Source: Woeseia oceani (GTDB taxonomy: Bacteria; Pseudomonadota; Gammaproteobacteria; Steroidobacterales; Woeseiaceae). Taken from it: 64,000 nucleotides of DNA. The DNA lies in NCBI RefSeq assembly GCF_001677435.1, contig NZ_CP016268.1, positions 1,539,001-1,603,000 on the forward strand, read 5' to 3'. Shown piece by piece: positions 8,887 through 18,669 of this stretch. Position 1 is the stretch's first letter, and each line of letters begins with the position of its first letter. A model generated the notes under the pieces. It was not told the DNA's origin, did no database searches, and saw only the letters and a program-made list of their open reading frames with translations. Made by a program: the position numbers and the translations under genes.

Positions 8887-10110
8887 TCAGCTACTCCGGG
8901 TGGCGCAGGCTGGACTGGCAGACAACAGCGTCAGTCCGTCGCAGATGCGTGCAATATCGTTGTCATTGACGTAGCCATGGGTAGGCAAGGTGACGATTTG
9001 GCCAGCAATCGTTCTTCCGCCGTGACTGGTCCCGTTCTGGACGACGATGCGATCACGAATCTCTGGTACGTCAGCGATGGATAATGGGTATGACGCGCTG
9101 CAACCGTTCTTGCGGTTCTTGCTGAGAAAGTCCGTGCGCGCAGCAGCATCGCGTATGCGCAGCGGAAACCGCAGCCAGACCGGTTCACTGTTCGCGACAG
9201 GGGAGATGGTTGCGAGCAACGGCATACGTGGCAGTTGAGCTTCGTAGATTGCGGCACAGGCCCGTCGGCTTGCGTTGATCTCCGCCATGCGGCGAAATTG
9301 CGCCAGTGCCAGCGGTGCGAGTCCGTCGAAATAACGCTGCAATGGATAGTCATCTTCGTAGCGGGTAGCGCCCAGCTTCAGAAACGGCAGATTGGCCGGT
9401 ATGCCATAGAGCCACGGGTTCAGCATTGTGAAATAGACGCCCAGCTTGATGAGCTCGGTAACGCGGGTTGCCAATGGCAATGGCTGCAGTTCGCCGAGTG
9501 CCGCGGCCAGTTTTGCAGCCAGCGCGTCATTGTTGGTAACGATGACGCCACCGTTGATCGAGGTGATGATCTTGCCCTTGTCGAAGCTCAGTATTCCGGC
9601 ATCACCAAAAGTGCCGACCCGGCGACCGGCGACGGTAGCGCCCAAGCACTGGGCAGCGTCGTCAAGCAGGAATACGCCGTGTCGTTGTGCCAGCGTTTCG
9701 AGTTCCGGGAGCCGATCCGGGATGCCGTAAAGGTTGGCGCTGACGATGGCCAGTACGCGACTGAAGTCAATCGACTCCAGTTGTTCGCGGTTGTAGCACA
9801 GCGTGTCTTCGTCGATGTCGCAAACGAGTACTTCCAGACCTGCCATCAGCGCAGAGGCGGCAACCGAGTAGCAGGTATAGGAGGGCACGACGACGTAGCG
9901 CCGTTCACGATCAGCTTGCTGACTGGCCAGGCTGCGTAACAGCAGCGACATCGCGCCGCGACCATTGGCCATAAGGAAGGCATGTTTCACACCCAGCTCG
10001 GCACACAGCGCCTGCCGTAACGTATCTGCCGCCGGTTTGCCGACGGCGGTCGCACAGGCCAGCAGTTCGCGCAGGCGAATCGGGCTACCACTGGGCGCTA
10101 GCGTTCTCAT
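8887..10110 (-). CDS. DegT/DnrJ/EryC1/StrS-family aminotransferase
   Basis: A 407-residue PLP enzyme of the sugar aminotransferase group. It shows MLLRSLAS near the cofactor phosphate site, LLDDAAQCLGA, and the Schiff-base lysine region SFDKGKIITSINGGVIV. The frame is open further upstream, but ATG 10110 gives the expected length. The family aminates keto-sugar nucleotides such as 4-keto-6-deoxy sugars. Next to two acyltransferases, the product is likely an N-acylated amino sugar. Confidence 0.85.
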   Translation of the reverse strand: MRTLAPSGSPIRLRELLACATAVGKPAADTLRQALCAELGVKHAFLMANGRGAMSLLLRSLASQQADRERRYVVVPSYTCYSVAASALMAGLEVLVCDIDEDTLCYNREQLESIDFSRVLAIVSANLYGIPDRLPELETLAQRHGVFLLDDAAQCLGATVAGRRVGTFGDAGILSFDKGKIITSINGGVIVTNNDALAAKLAAALGELQPLPLATRVTELIKLGVYFTMLNPWLYGIPANLPFLKLGATRYEDDYPLQRYFDGLAPLALAQFRRMAEINASRRACAAIYEAQLPRMPLLATISPVANSEPVWLRFPLRIRDAAARTDFLSKNRKNGCSASYPLSIADVPEIRDRIVVQNGTSHGGRTIAGQIVTLPTHGYVNDNDIARICDGLTLLSASPACATRSS

Positions 10111-10453
10111 ATGATGTCGAAGTCTCGTGACGGTGCGGTTGGCGGTTGCAGCCGGGACTGGCGTTGTTTGCCGGGGAAGGCGCATTATACCTGCATTATC
10201 AGTGAGATAGACAGCATCTGGCAGGTCGGGGAACGTGCTTGTGGCGGGTATCCGCAATTCGTGCAGGAATTTGCTGGCCGCCCGCCCTGTCCGGCCACTA
10301 CGGGTATGGGGCGGTCGGCATTATGTTGGGCGAGCTGCGCCGGATCACAGCCGAGTGATGAGTGCATGCATTGCCCGGTTCCGGACTGACCCGGCAGCGT
10401 CGTCAACGGAGGCCCGTCACTAACAAGATTGCCGCAGATTACAGAGCAACCAG
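10111..10453. other. Divergent intergenic region without a gene
   Basis: A spacer of 343 bases between the divergently read aminotransferase and ydcF-like genes. Apart from the candidate -10 box at 10184-10189 I see no gene or clear structured element. Short frames here are extensions of the aminotransferase frame or lack ribosome sites. Confidence 0.5.
10184..10189 (-). promoter_or_regulatory. Candidate -10 box for the aminotransferase-deacetylase run
   Basis: A perfect TATAAT on the minus strand, 74 bases before ATG 10110. No good -35 element is seen at 16-18 bases spacing, so this is only a candidate promoter. Confidence 0.3.
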
Positions 10454-11200
10454 ATGATCGAAATATTCAAGGACATGATGCTGCCGTCTCACGTAATAGC
10501 CTTGCTGCTCCTGCTTGGCAGCGTGTTGCTGTTCATGGCGCAACAGCGGCGCCGGGCGGTATACCCGTATTTGCTGGCAGCAATCCTGTACCTGTTTTTT
10601 TCCAACGGCATCGTCGCGTCGATGCTGATCAGTCCCCTTGAGTACCGATACCCCCCGGTACTGGACGGCGACCGTTACCCGGCGCTGGCTACCGCGGTGG
10701 TTTTGACGGCATACGCCGCCGACGATCCACGCATGCCGCTCAGCAGCCGCGCGGGCAGTTCGGCGCTGTACCGCGTTCTGGAGGCGGGGCGCCTTTTTGC
10801 CGAGGGCCGGATCCGGCGCATAGTCATTTCCGGGGATGCGACGGCCACAGCGATCATGGCGGATCTGCTGGAAAGTGCCGGAGTTCCGGCCACGGCGGTT
10901 ACCGCGGACGGCGGCGCGGTGCACACCTCGGACAGTGCGCAACGGGTCGCGCGCATGCTGGGTGAGCAACGCTTCTATCTGATCACGTCTGCCGGGCACA
11001 TGCCGCGTGCTATGGGGGTATTCGAGGCACAGGGCAGCCGCCCGATACCCGCGCCTACGGATTACCAGTTGCCGCAGGACTCCGGGTCGGCGTCATTGAT
11101 GCCCAGCCCGTTTCACTTGCTCGTGTCAGATCTTGCCGTCAACGAATACGCGGCCCTTGCCTGGTATCGGCTGAGCGGCAAGACCGAGCGCTACTGGTAG
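10454..11200 (+). CDS. YdcF/ElyC/SanA-family membrane protein (DUF218)
   Basis: A 248-residue protein with two N-terminal membrane segments (about residues 10-28 and 38-58), then a DUF218 domain with VVLTAYAADD, IVISGDA and YLITSAGHMPRAMGVFEAQG. Related proteins (ElyC, SanA) act in envelope polysaccharide metabolism at the inner membrane, with unknown chemistry. The gene is isolated on the plus strand between two minus-strand genes and converges on the FemAB gene 7 bases away. Confidence 0.82.
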   Translation: MIEIFKDMMLPSHVIALLLLLGSVLLFMAQQRRRAVYPYLLAAILYLFFSNGIVASMLISPLEYRYPPVLDGDRYPALATAVVLTAYAADDPRMPLSSRAGSSALYRVLEAGRLFAEGRIRRIVISGDATATAIMADLLESAGVPATAVTADGGAVHTSDSAQRVARMLGEQRFYLITSAGHMPRAMGVFEAQGSRPIPAPTDYQLPQDSGSASLMPSPFHLLVSDLAVNEYAALAWYRLSGKTERYW

Positions 11201-11207
11201 CGGTAGC

Positions 11208-12260
11208 TCAAGGTATGCTGCGCGCCAGCAATGGACCGGCTTGCTGGGTCACCCATAACGGCAGCTTGCGCCACACCTTGATGGCGAGTGCGTATTTCGG
11301 GTTGTCCGGATTGAGGCCCGGCAGGTCGCCGCCGTTGGGCAAATAGTATTGCCAGTACAATTGACGCGCTTCGGCGCCCCATTTCTGTTTGAATACCTCG
11401 CCACCGGAGTCTGCCGTTGAGCGCCCGAGGTGATAGTCACGGAAGCCGGCTTCACAGGCGTCCTTGATCATCTCCCAGTACAGAACGTAGTTCACCTGCA
11501 CCTTGCGGAAGTCCGGGTCCATGCCTGCCCACATACCCTCAACAGTGCCACCAAACTGACCGTTGAAAGCGGTGGCCACGGGCTGACCGTTCTGGCTGGC
11601 TACGTAAATTCGGATCTGATCACCCAGTGATTCGATAATCGATTGAAAATACTGCTTCCGGTATATCGGTGTGCCAAGTGCACGCCAGGAACGGCTCATG
11701 ATGGCGTAGAAGGTGTCCAACAGCTCCATGCCACCGGATTGGACGGTTACGCCGTCCTTGTAGACCCGGCGGATGTTGGTGCGGTGTTTGGACTTGTACG
11801 AGTTCCAGATTTCGTCAGGGTCGTTTGCGAGCGCAATGGTCATGGAAACCTTGTGTTCGGACCGGGGCAGGCTCTGGTCGCAGACGCCAAGGCCGCGGAT
11901 CTCGAGGAAGTCGGCCTTCTGCTCTCTGGCAATCTCACAGGCGCGGGCGACCAGCGCATCGTTCGCAGCGCTGTTCACTGCCGACGGACCACCGTAGTTG
12001 ACGAATGGCATCGAGCAAAGAATTCGGCCGAAAATACGGCTCTCTATCAGAACCAGCGGAAATACCCCGTCGATGGCCCCATCGTTGAGCGAGGCAAGGT
12101 ACCAGGTGCGGTGGCCGAATTCGGTTTGGTTGATCTCTTGCCACTCAAACTGATGGTAGAAACCGGCAGTTTCGCTGGTTGCAACAAAGTGGTTCCAGGA
12201 ATCGCGATTTTCAGCACTGGGGTCGAAATGGTGAACGCCGTTTTCTAACAACTTGCTCAT
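11208..12260 (-). CDS. FemAB-like acyltransferase, exosortase-system associated type
   Basis: A 350-residue FemAB/GNAT protein. Evidence: PSAENRDSWNHFV, the conserved HQFEWQEI and FGHRTWYLAS near residues 35-55, SKHRTNIRRVYKDG in the middle, and YYHLGRSTADSGGEVFKQKWGAEARQLYWQYYLPN-like C-terminus. It resembles the FemAB family seen in PEP-CTERM/XrtA exopolysaccharide loci. The upstream in-frame region to 12413 is low-complexity and intergenic, so ATG 12260 is taken as start. It is the third FemAB/BioF2-type enzyme in the locus. Confidence 0.82.
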   Translation of the reverse strand: MSKLLENGVHHFDPSAENRDSWNHFVATSETAGFYHQFEWQEINQTEFGHRTWYLASLNDGAIDGVFPLVLIESRIFGRILCSMPFVNYGGPSAVNSAANDALVARACEIAREQKADFLEIRGLGVCDQSLPRSEHKVSMTIALANDPDEIWNSYKSKHRTNIRRVYKDGVTVQSGGMELLDTFYAIMSRSWRALGTPIYRKQYFQSIIESLGDQIRIYVASQNGQPVATAFNGQFGGTVEGMWAGMDPDFRKVQVNYVLYWEMIKDACEAGFRDYHLGRSTADSGGEVFKQKWGAEARQLYWQYYLPNGGDLPGLNPDNPKYALAIKVWRKLPLWVTQQAGPLLARSIP

Positions 12261-12581
12261 AGATGGGTCTGGGTCTTGTGGGTGGTGGCCGATATCGGAC
12301 GCCAATGGTGCCGTATCTGGCAATGCCTCGGTGGGTGAGCGGTCACAGTACGCCGATTCCGTATCAAATCTGCCCGCATTTTCAACCGGCGGCATTGTAC
12401 CTGAGCGCGGCACCGGCAGTGAGCAACGGCAGACAATTCCGGCGTCTGCCGGGTTGCTACCAGGAAAACCGGAAAGCGCAATGGAATTCCGCTAAAGTGG
12501 CGCCGGTGGTCATGCACCGGTGCTCGTAACTGTGAAGCAATGCCTAGAATTATCAACACTAAATCAATAGTTTAAGCCGCC
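12261..12581. other. Divergent intergenic region
   Basis: 321 bases between the divergent FemAB and GT2 genes. A small hairpin (CCGGTG, 6-base loop, CACCGG) lies near 12503-12520 and a TAGAAT that could serve as a -10 near 12546. No gene is seen. Confidence 0.4.
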
Positions 12582-13721
12582 ATGGAAGCCTTGTTCTGGG
12601 TCAGTTTTCTGGCCGTCTTTTACACGTATTTCGGTTATCCGCTAATCCTCATGCTGCTGGGCGCTGTACTGCGTCGCGGTGCTGATGATGCGGGCGCCGA
12701 TGCAGCTGCTGTGGGCGGGTTTTCGATCACGGTACTCATCCCGGCACACAACGAAGCGTCTGTCATTGGCGCGAAAATCGAAAATACTCTCGCGACCCGG
12801 TACCCCGGTCCTATGCAGCTTGTCGTGGTTTCGGACGGCTCGGTGGACGGTACCGGCGACATCGTTCGACAGTTCGAGACGGATTCGCGGCTGTGCTTCA
12901 TCGACTTGCCCGAGCGTAAAGGCAAAGGCAATGCGCTCAACCAGGGTATCGCGGCTGCCACCGGCGACATCGTGGTGTTCTCTGACGCATCAATCATGCT
13001 GGACGATGATGCATTGATTGAAATCGTCCGGCCGTTCGCCGATGAGCAGATTGGTTGCGTGTCCGGTGAGGACATGATCGAAGGCGGAGCAGGCGAGGGG
13101 CTTTACGGCAGGTACGAATTGTACTTGCGTAATCAGGAGTCGCGGGTCGGCTCGATTGTTGGCGCAAGCGGCTCATTTTACGCGCAACGACGCAGCATTG
13201 TTCCGGAGTTTCCGGAGGGCATCGCACCGGATCTGTTGTCGGTCCTGCACACTGTAACTCAAGGCTATCGGGCGATTTCCTGTCCTGCTGCTCGCGGTTA
13301 CATGACTGCCGTTGCCGATTCACGTGACGAGTTTCAACGCAAGGTTCGCACGGTCATTCGAGGCATGACAGCAATATTCAAGCGCAAGGCATTGCTGAAC
13401 CCGCTGCGTTACCCGGTTTTTTCACTGTTTTTGCTGTCACACAAAGTAATGCGCTGGTGCGTACCCTTTTTTCTGCTCGGCATGTTGCTTGCGAGTGCAT
13501 TATTGTTGCCGTCACCGATATATATGGTAGCGCTGGTCGGGCAATTGATATTCTATGCTGTCGCGTTCATTGCGTGGCAACGCGAAGGCAAGGTTGAACC
13601 GTCGATGCTGAGCAAAGTGGCGCTGTTCTTTACTATTTCCAACGTTGCTATTTTCATAGCATGGGTACGTTACCTGCGCGGTGTACGTCAGGAAATATGG
13701 ACGCCATCGAGGCGCACCTGA
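12582..13721 (+). CDS. Membrane family 2 glycosyltransferase
   Basis: A 379-residue processive-type GT2. It has an N-terminal membrane segment (residues 3-28), a GT-A core with ITVLIPAHNEASVIG, VVVSDGSVDGTGD, VVFSDASIML and GEDM, an RKVRTVIRGM element in place of QXXRW, and at least three C-terminal membrane segments (about 275-375). It probably transfers sugar at the inner membrane face. It opens the 10-kb plus-strand glycosyltransferase/polymerase run. Confidence 0.87.
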   Translation: MEALFWVSFLAVFYTYFGYPLILMLLGAVLRRGADDAGADAAAVGGFSITVLIPAHNEASVIGAKIENTLATRYPGPMQLVVVSDGSVDGTGDIVRQFETDSRLCFIDLPERKGKGNALNQGIAAATGDIVVFSDASIMLDDDALIEIVRPFADEQIGCVSGEDMIEGGAGEGLYGRYELYLRNQESRVGSIVGASGSFYAQRRSIVPEFPEGIAPDLLSVLHTVTQGYRAISCPAARGYMTAVADSRDEFQRKVRTVIRGMTAIFKRKALLNPLRYPVFSLFLLSHKVMRWCVPFFLLGMLLASALLLPSPIYMVALVGQLIFYAVAFIAWQREGKVEPSMLSKVALFFTISNVAIFIAWVRYLRGVRQEIWTPSRRT

Positions 13722-13837
13722 GGTGCAAGGACCATCGTTTACTCACCGCTTGTACGGCCGTGAGACGGAGCTTTTTCCGGCTACCTGTACCCACGGTATT
13801 CCCTGCTCAATCCGGATCACCTGCGTTTTGTTTCAGT

Positions 13838-14974
13838 ATGCATAGACCGATCAATATTCTCGATTTGCGTGATTCGCCCTGGGTTGATGGGCCGGGTCGT
13901 ACTGTGCTGCAAACTGCAGAGAGCCTGGATAGTGAGCGCTTCAAACTGATTGTTGGCGGCTTTTGCGGTGATGACGTCAACGCCAATATTTACTTGAGTG
14001 ATGCAAGCCAGCGCGGACTCGATACCTGCGCGATTGTTGAGCAAGCCGCGTTCGATCTCAATGTGGTTCGGCAGCTCATGGCGACGATTGAAGAGCTGGA
14101 TATTGATATGCTGCATACTCATGATTTCCGCTCGAATCTCGCCGGTCTTTATTGCGCTTGGCGGAAGCAAATCCCGATAGTCTCAACCTGTCACGGCTGG
14201 ATCGCCAATAATTTCAAACGGTCGGTCTACAAGTCGGTGGACATCCGGTTGCTGCGGCGTTTTGACCGGGTAATCACGGTTAGTGAACTAATGAAGCGGC
14301 AATTGCTGGCGGAAGGAGTTCAGGCTCAGAATATAGATGTTGTCGTTAATGCGCTGGTTATTAACGATTACCAACCAAACCACGATGACCGGCGTTTCCG
14401 GAGTGAGCTCGGCATCGCTGACGATTGCGTGCTGCTGCTCAACATTGGCCGTTTGAGCCTTGAGAAAGGGCAAGCCTTGTTGCTGGAAGCGTATGCTGAG
14501 ATCAACAGGACCAACTCAAATACCCGTTTGGCGTTCGTCGGTATCGGGCCGGAAGAATCATCGCTACGGACTCTGACAGCCGAACTCGGGTTGCAGGATC
14601 GGATCCTTTTTGCGGGCTATCAAAGTGACATGCTCGCTGTGTACAACAGTGCGGATCTGGTGATACAGAGCTCGTTTACCGAAGGCATGCCCAACGTAAT
14701 TCTGGAATCGCTGTTGATGGAGACCCCAGTCGTTGCCACAGATGTAGGTGGCACCGGTGAAGTTTTCGTGCACAACGTTAGCGGCACATTGATTGACGCG
14801 CATTCAAAGCAACAGCTGGTTGACGGTGTTGCCGATTATCTTGCTGACCCAGACCGTCATCTGGCAATGGCCCGCCGTGGCAGGCAGACAATTGCCGAGA
14901 AGTTTGATCACGACTCCCGCGTTAAGAAATTTGAAGCGATTTACTCGTCGCTGATGTCAGGGCGGGTCGGCTAA
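13838..14974 (+). CDS. Family 4 glycosyltransferase
   Basis: A 378-residue GT-B enzyme with NILDLRDSPWVDGPGRT at the start, NIGRLSLEKG at the start of the donor domain, and the E-X7-E signature EGMPNVILE near residue 285. ATG 13838 is preferred; the frame is open back to 13661 but that part overlaps the GT2 gene. The stop overlaps the next start by one base (TAATG), so it is translationally coupled with the polymerase gene. Confidence 0.88.
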   Translation: MHRPINILDLRDSPWVDGPGRTVLQTAESLDSERFKLIVGGFCGDDVNANIYLSDASQRGLDTCAIVEQAAFDLNVVRQLMATIEELDIDMLHTHDFRSNLAGLYCAWRKQIPIVSTCHGWIANNFKRSVYKSVDIRLLRRFDRVITVSELMKRQLLAEGVQAQNIDVVVNALVINDYQPNHDDRRFRSELGIADDCVLLLNIGRLSLEKGQALLLEAYAEINRTNSNTRLAFVGIGPEESSLRTLTAELGLQDRILFAGYQSDMLAVYNSADLVIQSSFTEGMPNVILESLLMETPVVATDVGGTGEVFVHNVSGTLIDAHSKQQLVDGVADYLADPDRHLAMARRGRQTIAEKFDHDSRVKKFEAIYSSLMSGRVG

Positions 14975-16266
14975 TGCTGTTTGCGGGACTCCTGCTGTCC
15001 ATTTTCCTGGAGTACGTTTCTCCTGGCAGTTTTATCCCCATTATTGCCGCCATCAAGATTGGCACCATTGTTCCATTGCTGACTTTTGTCTTTGCGGCTT
15101 CATTATCTGAACCGATCAGCAACGGCCGGATGTTCGGCAACGTTACGACAAAATGGTTGTTCTTCTACCTCTTTTTGCTGGCGTTCTCGGTGCTGATTGC
15201 CGATGTTACGCTCTATTCCTGGACGGTTTTCAAGTTCGCGCTGGGCTACGTCTTTTGGTACGTGATGATCGTCAAGTTAGCAACGGACGTTGCGAAACTT
15301 AAACGCTTGTTTGCGGTTCTGATTTTTGTCCACATACTCCTGTTGGGGCTGAACCCGGCCGTTATTCTTCAGCCAGAAACACGTTCCTACTTGCGTGGCG
15401 CTTTTTTCCTGGGTGATGGCAATGATTTTTCGTTGTCGGTGTGCGTTATTTTACCGATGTGCCTCTATCTTCTGCTTGAGGCCAGTTCGAAGATTGCTAA
15501 AGGCGTCTGGCTGGCCGCACTCGGGTTACTGATTCTTGCAATCATTGGAACTCAATCGCGTGGCGCTTCATTGGCGTTGGCGGGTTCGCTGGGCTTTCTT
15601 TGGTGGACCGGCAAACACAAAGTCTTGGGCGTGGTATTACTTGCAATCGTGGGTGTCGTGGTCATGGCTTTCGCACCGCCAGAATACTTCAATCGTATGC
15701 AGACGATCGCGAACTACGAGCAAGAAGGGTCTGCGATGGGTCGGATCATGGCCTGGAAGTCGGGTGTGCGGATGGCGGCGGCGCATCCCTTGACCGGCGT
15801 AGGTAGCGGACATTTTCCGGTCGCCTTGGGCACCGAGTTCAGGCCGCCGGAGTTTGGTGATCAGAACCTGCCCTGGCTGACTGCACATTCCATGTATTTT
15901 CTGGTGATCGGTGAACTGGGTATCCCCGGTTTTGTTTGCCTGATGGCGTTGCTGGTCGGCAATTACCGCCGGTTGAACCGCCTGCGACTCCGGGCACGGG
16001 GCAGTCCCCACCCGGAAGTTGCGTCATTCGAGCGTTTGTTCCTGATGTTGAATGCGGCGCTGGTCAGCTTTTGTATCGGTGGGGCGTTTCTTTCTGTGGC
16101 GTACTACCCACATATCTTTGTGCTATCCGGCATCATCGTGGCGGCGACGTTCGCCTATGAGAACAAGTTTGAAGAGCTTCGGCAGCATGCGACTGTCAAC
16201 GCCGATGGTGCGACTGATGATCGTCCCCTGACTGGAAAAAACGGAGTGAAAAGCCGCAGTGCCTGA
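14974..16266 (+). CDS. O-antigen ligase/polymerase family membrane protein
   Basis: A 430-residue protein with about ten to twelve hydrophobic membrane segments. A large periplasmic loop between late segments carries AMGRIMAWKSGVRMAAAHPLTGVGSGHF, typical of the Wzy_C/O-antigen ligase domain, where an Arg and His are functional. It likely polymerises or ligates lipid-linked repeat units at the periplasmic face. Its tail overlaps the next GT4 gene by 8 bases. Confidence 0.85.
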   Translation: MLFAGLLLSIFLEYVSPGSFIPIIAAIKIGTIVPLLTFVFAASLSEPISNGRMFGNVTTKWLFFYLFLLAFSVLIADVTLYSWTVFKFALGYVFWYVMIVKLATDVAKLKRLFAVLIFVHILLLGLNPAVILQPETRSYLRGAFFLGDGNDFSLSVCVILPMCLYLLLEASSKIAKGVWLAALGLLILAIIGTQSRGASLALAGSLGFLWWTGKHKVLGVVLLAIVGVVVMAFAPPEYFNRMQTIANYEQEGSAMGRIMAWKSGVRMAAAHPLTGVGSGHFPVALGTEFRPPEFGDQNLPWLTAHSMYFLVIGELGIPGFVCLMALLVGNYRRLNRLRLRARGSPHPEVASFERLFLMLNAALVSFCIGGAFLSVAYYPHIFVLSGIIVAATFAYENKFEELRQHATVNADGATDDRPLTGKNGVKSRSA

Positions 16267-17374
16267 TAAGAAGAAAGTATTGTTGGTTCATTCGACGCTG
16301 CATATTGGCGGTGCCGAAGAAGTATCGGCCAATATCTGTCGCCGCATAGACCGCGATCGGTTCGACGTGCACGTCTGTTTTTTGAAAGAAAAAGGTGTGG
16401 TTGCCGAGAAGATCGAGGGGGAGGGGACCGTTGTCCACGCAGTGGCAAGGCCCAATCGCGACAAGCCTGATTATTTTACCTCATGGCGATTGCGGCGTCT
16501 GATTGCCCGCGAGAAGTTTGATCTAATACACTCGCACGACGTGCATTCATTGATGGACGGTTCCGTTTGTCGACTGACCACGCCGGGTCTTCGTCATGTT
16601 CACACGTTTCACTACGGGAACTACCCGGAACGGGCAGCCAACTTCCAACGAATAGAGCGGGCGACGTGGCGCATTCCTGACCGATTGGTCTCCGTGTCGG
16701 AGCATCAGCGCGAAGGCGTTTTGCAGTTGTACGGAATGCCGCCGGATCGGGTGCAGACAGTCTGGAACGGAGTGGATGTGCTGGCCGAACTGCCGGCCGA
16801 GCCGACTATCGGCAAGTACAGAGCCCAAGGCCGGGTCGTCATTGGCAGCGTTAACACCCTGATTGAGCAAAAGGGTATGCCGGATCTGATCAAGGTCGCG
16901 GCGAAGCTGAAAAGCATGGACGTACCACCGTTCGTCTTTCTGATTGCTGGCGGCGGTCCACTGCAAGAGGAACTGGAACGAGAGGTTGAACGACTGGGTT
17001 TGCAGGATGTGGTGGAATTCCTGGGCTGGGTCAAACAGGCACCGCAGTCCGTTATTCCGCATATCGATGTCTTTTTCCAGCCATCGTTGTGGGAGGCAAT
17101 GTCGATGGTGTTGCTGGAGTCGATGGCACTCGGTCGCGCGATCGTCGCCACCGCTGTCGGCGAGACACCGCGAATCCTGGACGATGGGCGCCATGGGCGG
17201 ATGCTCCAGCCGCGCGATATCGACGGTATGACTGCCGCCATGGCATCCCTGTTGCGGGACAAAGAGTTGCGTGAACGACTGGGCGCGGAAGCCCGGCAGC
17301 ACTATCACGATAACTTCACAGCGCGACGGCTCGCGGAACGGCACGAAATTCTTTACGAGGAAGTGTGTTCATAA
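16259..17374 (+). CDS. Family 4 glycosyltransferase
   Basis: A 371-residue GT-B enzyme: VLLVHSTLHIGGAEE glycine-rich start, donor domain GSVNTLIEQKGMPDL, and the E-X7-E motif EAMSMVLLE near residue 280. It starts with GTG/ATG-like overlap inside the polymerase gene, so the two are coupled. It belongs to the same operon as its neighbours on both sides. Confidence 0.88.
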   Translation: MPDKKKVLLVHSTLHIGGAEEVSANICRRIDRDRFDVHVCFLKEKGVVAEKIEGEGTVVHAVARPNRDKPDYFTSWRLRRLIAREKFDLIHSHDVHSLMDGSVCRLTTPGLRHVHTFHYGNYPERAANFQRIERATWRIPDRLVSVSEHQREGVLQLYGMPPDRVQTVWNGVDVLAELPAEPTIGKYRAQGRVVIGSVNTLIEQKGMPDLIKVAAKLKSMDVPPFVFLIAGGGPLQEELEREVERLGLQDVVEFLGWVKQAPQSVIPHIDVFFQPSLWEAMSMVLLESMALGRAIVATAVGETPRILDDGRHGRMLQPRDIDGMTAAMASLLRDKELRERLGAEARQHYHDNFTARRLAERHEILYEEVCS

Positions 17375-17416
17375 GTTGGCTATAGAGGCCGAACAGACGG
17401 TGAACCGAAAATAACA

Positions 17417-18667
17417 ATGAAGATTCTATTTTTATCCCAGATTGTTCCGTACCCGCCTCATGGCGGAGTACTGCAACGTGGTTACAACATCGTTCGCGAA
17501 ATTGCCAAAGAGCATGAGGTTCATCTGCTGGCGTACATTCATCCGGAGATCCTCACGGATCAGACGATGATCGATGAGAGTCGGCGCGTGCTTGAAGGTA
17601 TGTGCACATCGGTACACTACTTCGACCTGTGGCCCAAGAAGTCAAAGCTGCACAAGCTCCTGGCACTGAGCATCGGCACGGTTTATCCCGGCCCGTTCAG
17701 CGCCCTCGCGCATACATCGGCGGCATATCGAAAATGCATGCAGAAGTTATTGACCGAACACGATTTCGACGTTGTTCACTACGACACGATTGGCCTCGCG
17801 CGCTACCTGAAATACGCGCCAAAGGTGCCGTCAGTGTTAACCCATCACAATATAGAATCGAACTTGATGGAGCGGCGATCAAAAGTTGAGCGCACGGCGT
17901 TCGGCCGTTGGTATGTAGCCCGACAAGCGCGATTGTTGCGTGACTACGAAGCCAGCCAGAGCCCGAAGTTCGACGTCAATGTGATGATGTCCAGCACGGA
18001 CGAAAAAGATCTGCTCGCGATGGCACCGGCGGTTCGCACCGCAATTGTTCCGAATGGTGTGGATATCGAATACTTCAAACCGCTGGAGGCCGTTGTCGAG
18101 CCGGCCATTATCTACACCGGCGGCATGAACATGTTCGCCAACGAAGATGCTGTCATGTACATGCTTCGTGACATGTGGTCCGAGATCAAGGCGGCAGTTC
18201 CTGATGTGAAGTTTTACGTAATTGGGCAAGATCCGACCCGGGAAATACTGGACATCGCGAAACAGGATGCATCGGTAATCGTGACGGGCTTCGTCGATGA
18301 CATTCGTCCCTACGTGGCAAAGTCGGCGGTTTATGTCGTGCCGATTCGGGTCGGCGGCGGTACACGGCTGAAGGTGCTTGATGCGCTGGCACAAGGAAAA
18401 GCGATCGTATCGACATCAGTGGGTTGTGAGGGAATCGAAGTGACCAACGGTCTCGATATATGTATTGAAAATGACAGCAAGGGCTTCATTCGTCGAACTG
18501 TCGAATTGCTCAAGAGTCGTGACAGACGCGAGGAGCTTGGCAAGTCAGCGCGTCGACTCGCTGTAGAGCGCTATTCCTGGGCAGGTATTGGTCAGGTGCT
18601 TGACGGTGTGTATGAGGAAGTTGGCAAGCGCGACATGCATTCGGCACGCGGAGAGCAAGGCAGCTAA
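17417..18667 (+). CDS. Family 4 glycosyltransferase
   Basis: A 416-residue GT-B enzyme with MKILFLSQIVPYPPHGG start, LTHHNIESNLMERR in the acceptor half, and a donor half with VDIEYFKP, IIYTGGMNMFANEDAV and RVGGGTRLKVLDALAQGK. It resembles the sugar transferases of PEP-CTERM-linked polysaccharide loci (from memory of that family, not searched). Three GT4 genes in this run imply a repeat unit of several sugars. Confidence 0.86.
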   Translation: MKILFLSQIVPYPPHGGVLQRGYNIVREIAKEHEVHLLAYIHPEILTDQTMIDESRRVLEGMCTSVHYFDLWPKKSKLHKLLALSIGTVYPGPFSALAHTSAAYRKCMQKLLTEHDFDVVHYDTIGLARYLKYAPKVPSVLTHHNIESNLMERRSKVERTAFGRWYVARQARLLRDYEASQSPKFDVNVMMSSTDEKDLLAMAPAVRTAIVPNGVDIEYFKPLEAVVEPAIIYTGGMNMFANEDAVMYMLRDMWSEIKAAVPDVKFYVIGQDPTREILDIAKQDASVIVTGFVDDIRPYVAKSAVYVVPIRVGGGTRLKVLDALAQGKAIVSTSVGCEGIEVTNGLDICIENDSKGFIRRTVELLKSRDRREELGKSARRLAVERYSWAGIGQVLDGVYEEVGKRDMHSARGEQGS

Positions 18668-18669
18668 CT

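Noticed and set aside
16547-17344. 265-residue minus-strand frame
   Set aside because: Shadow of the GT4 gene at 16259-17374.
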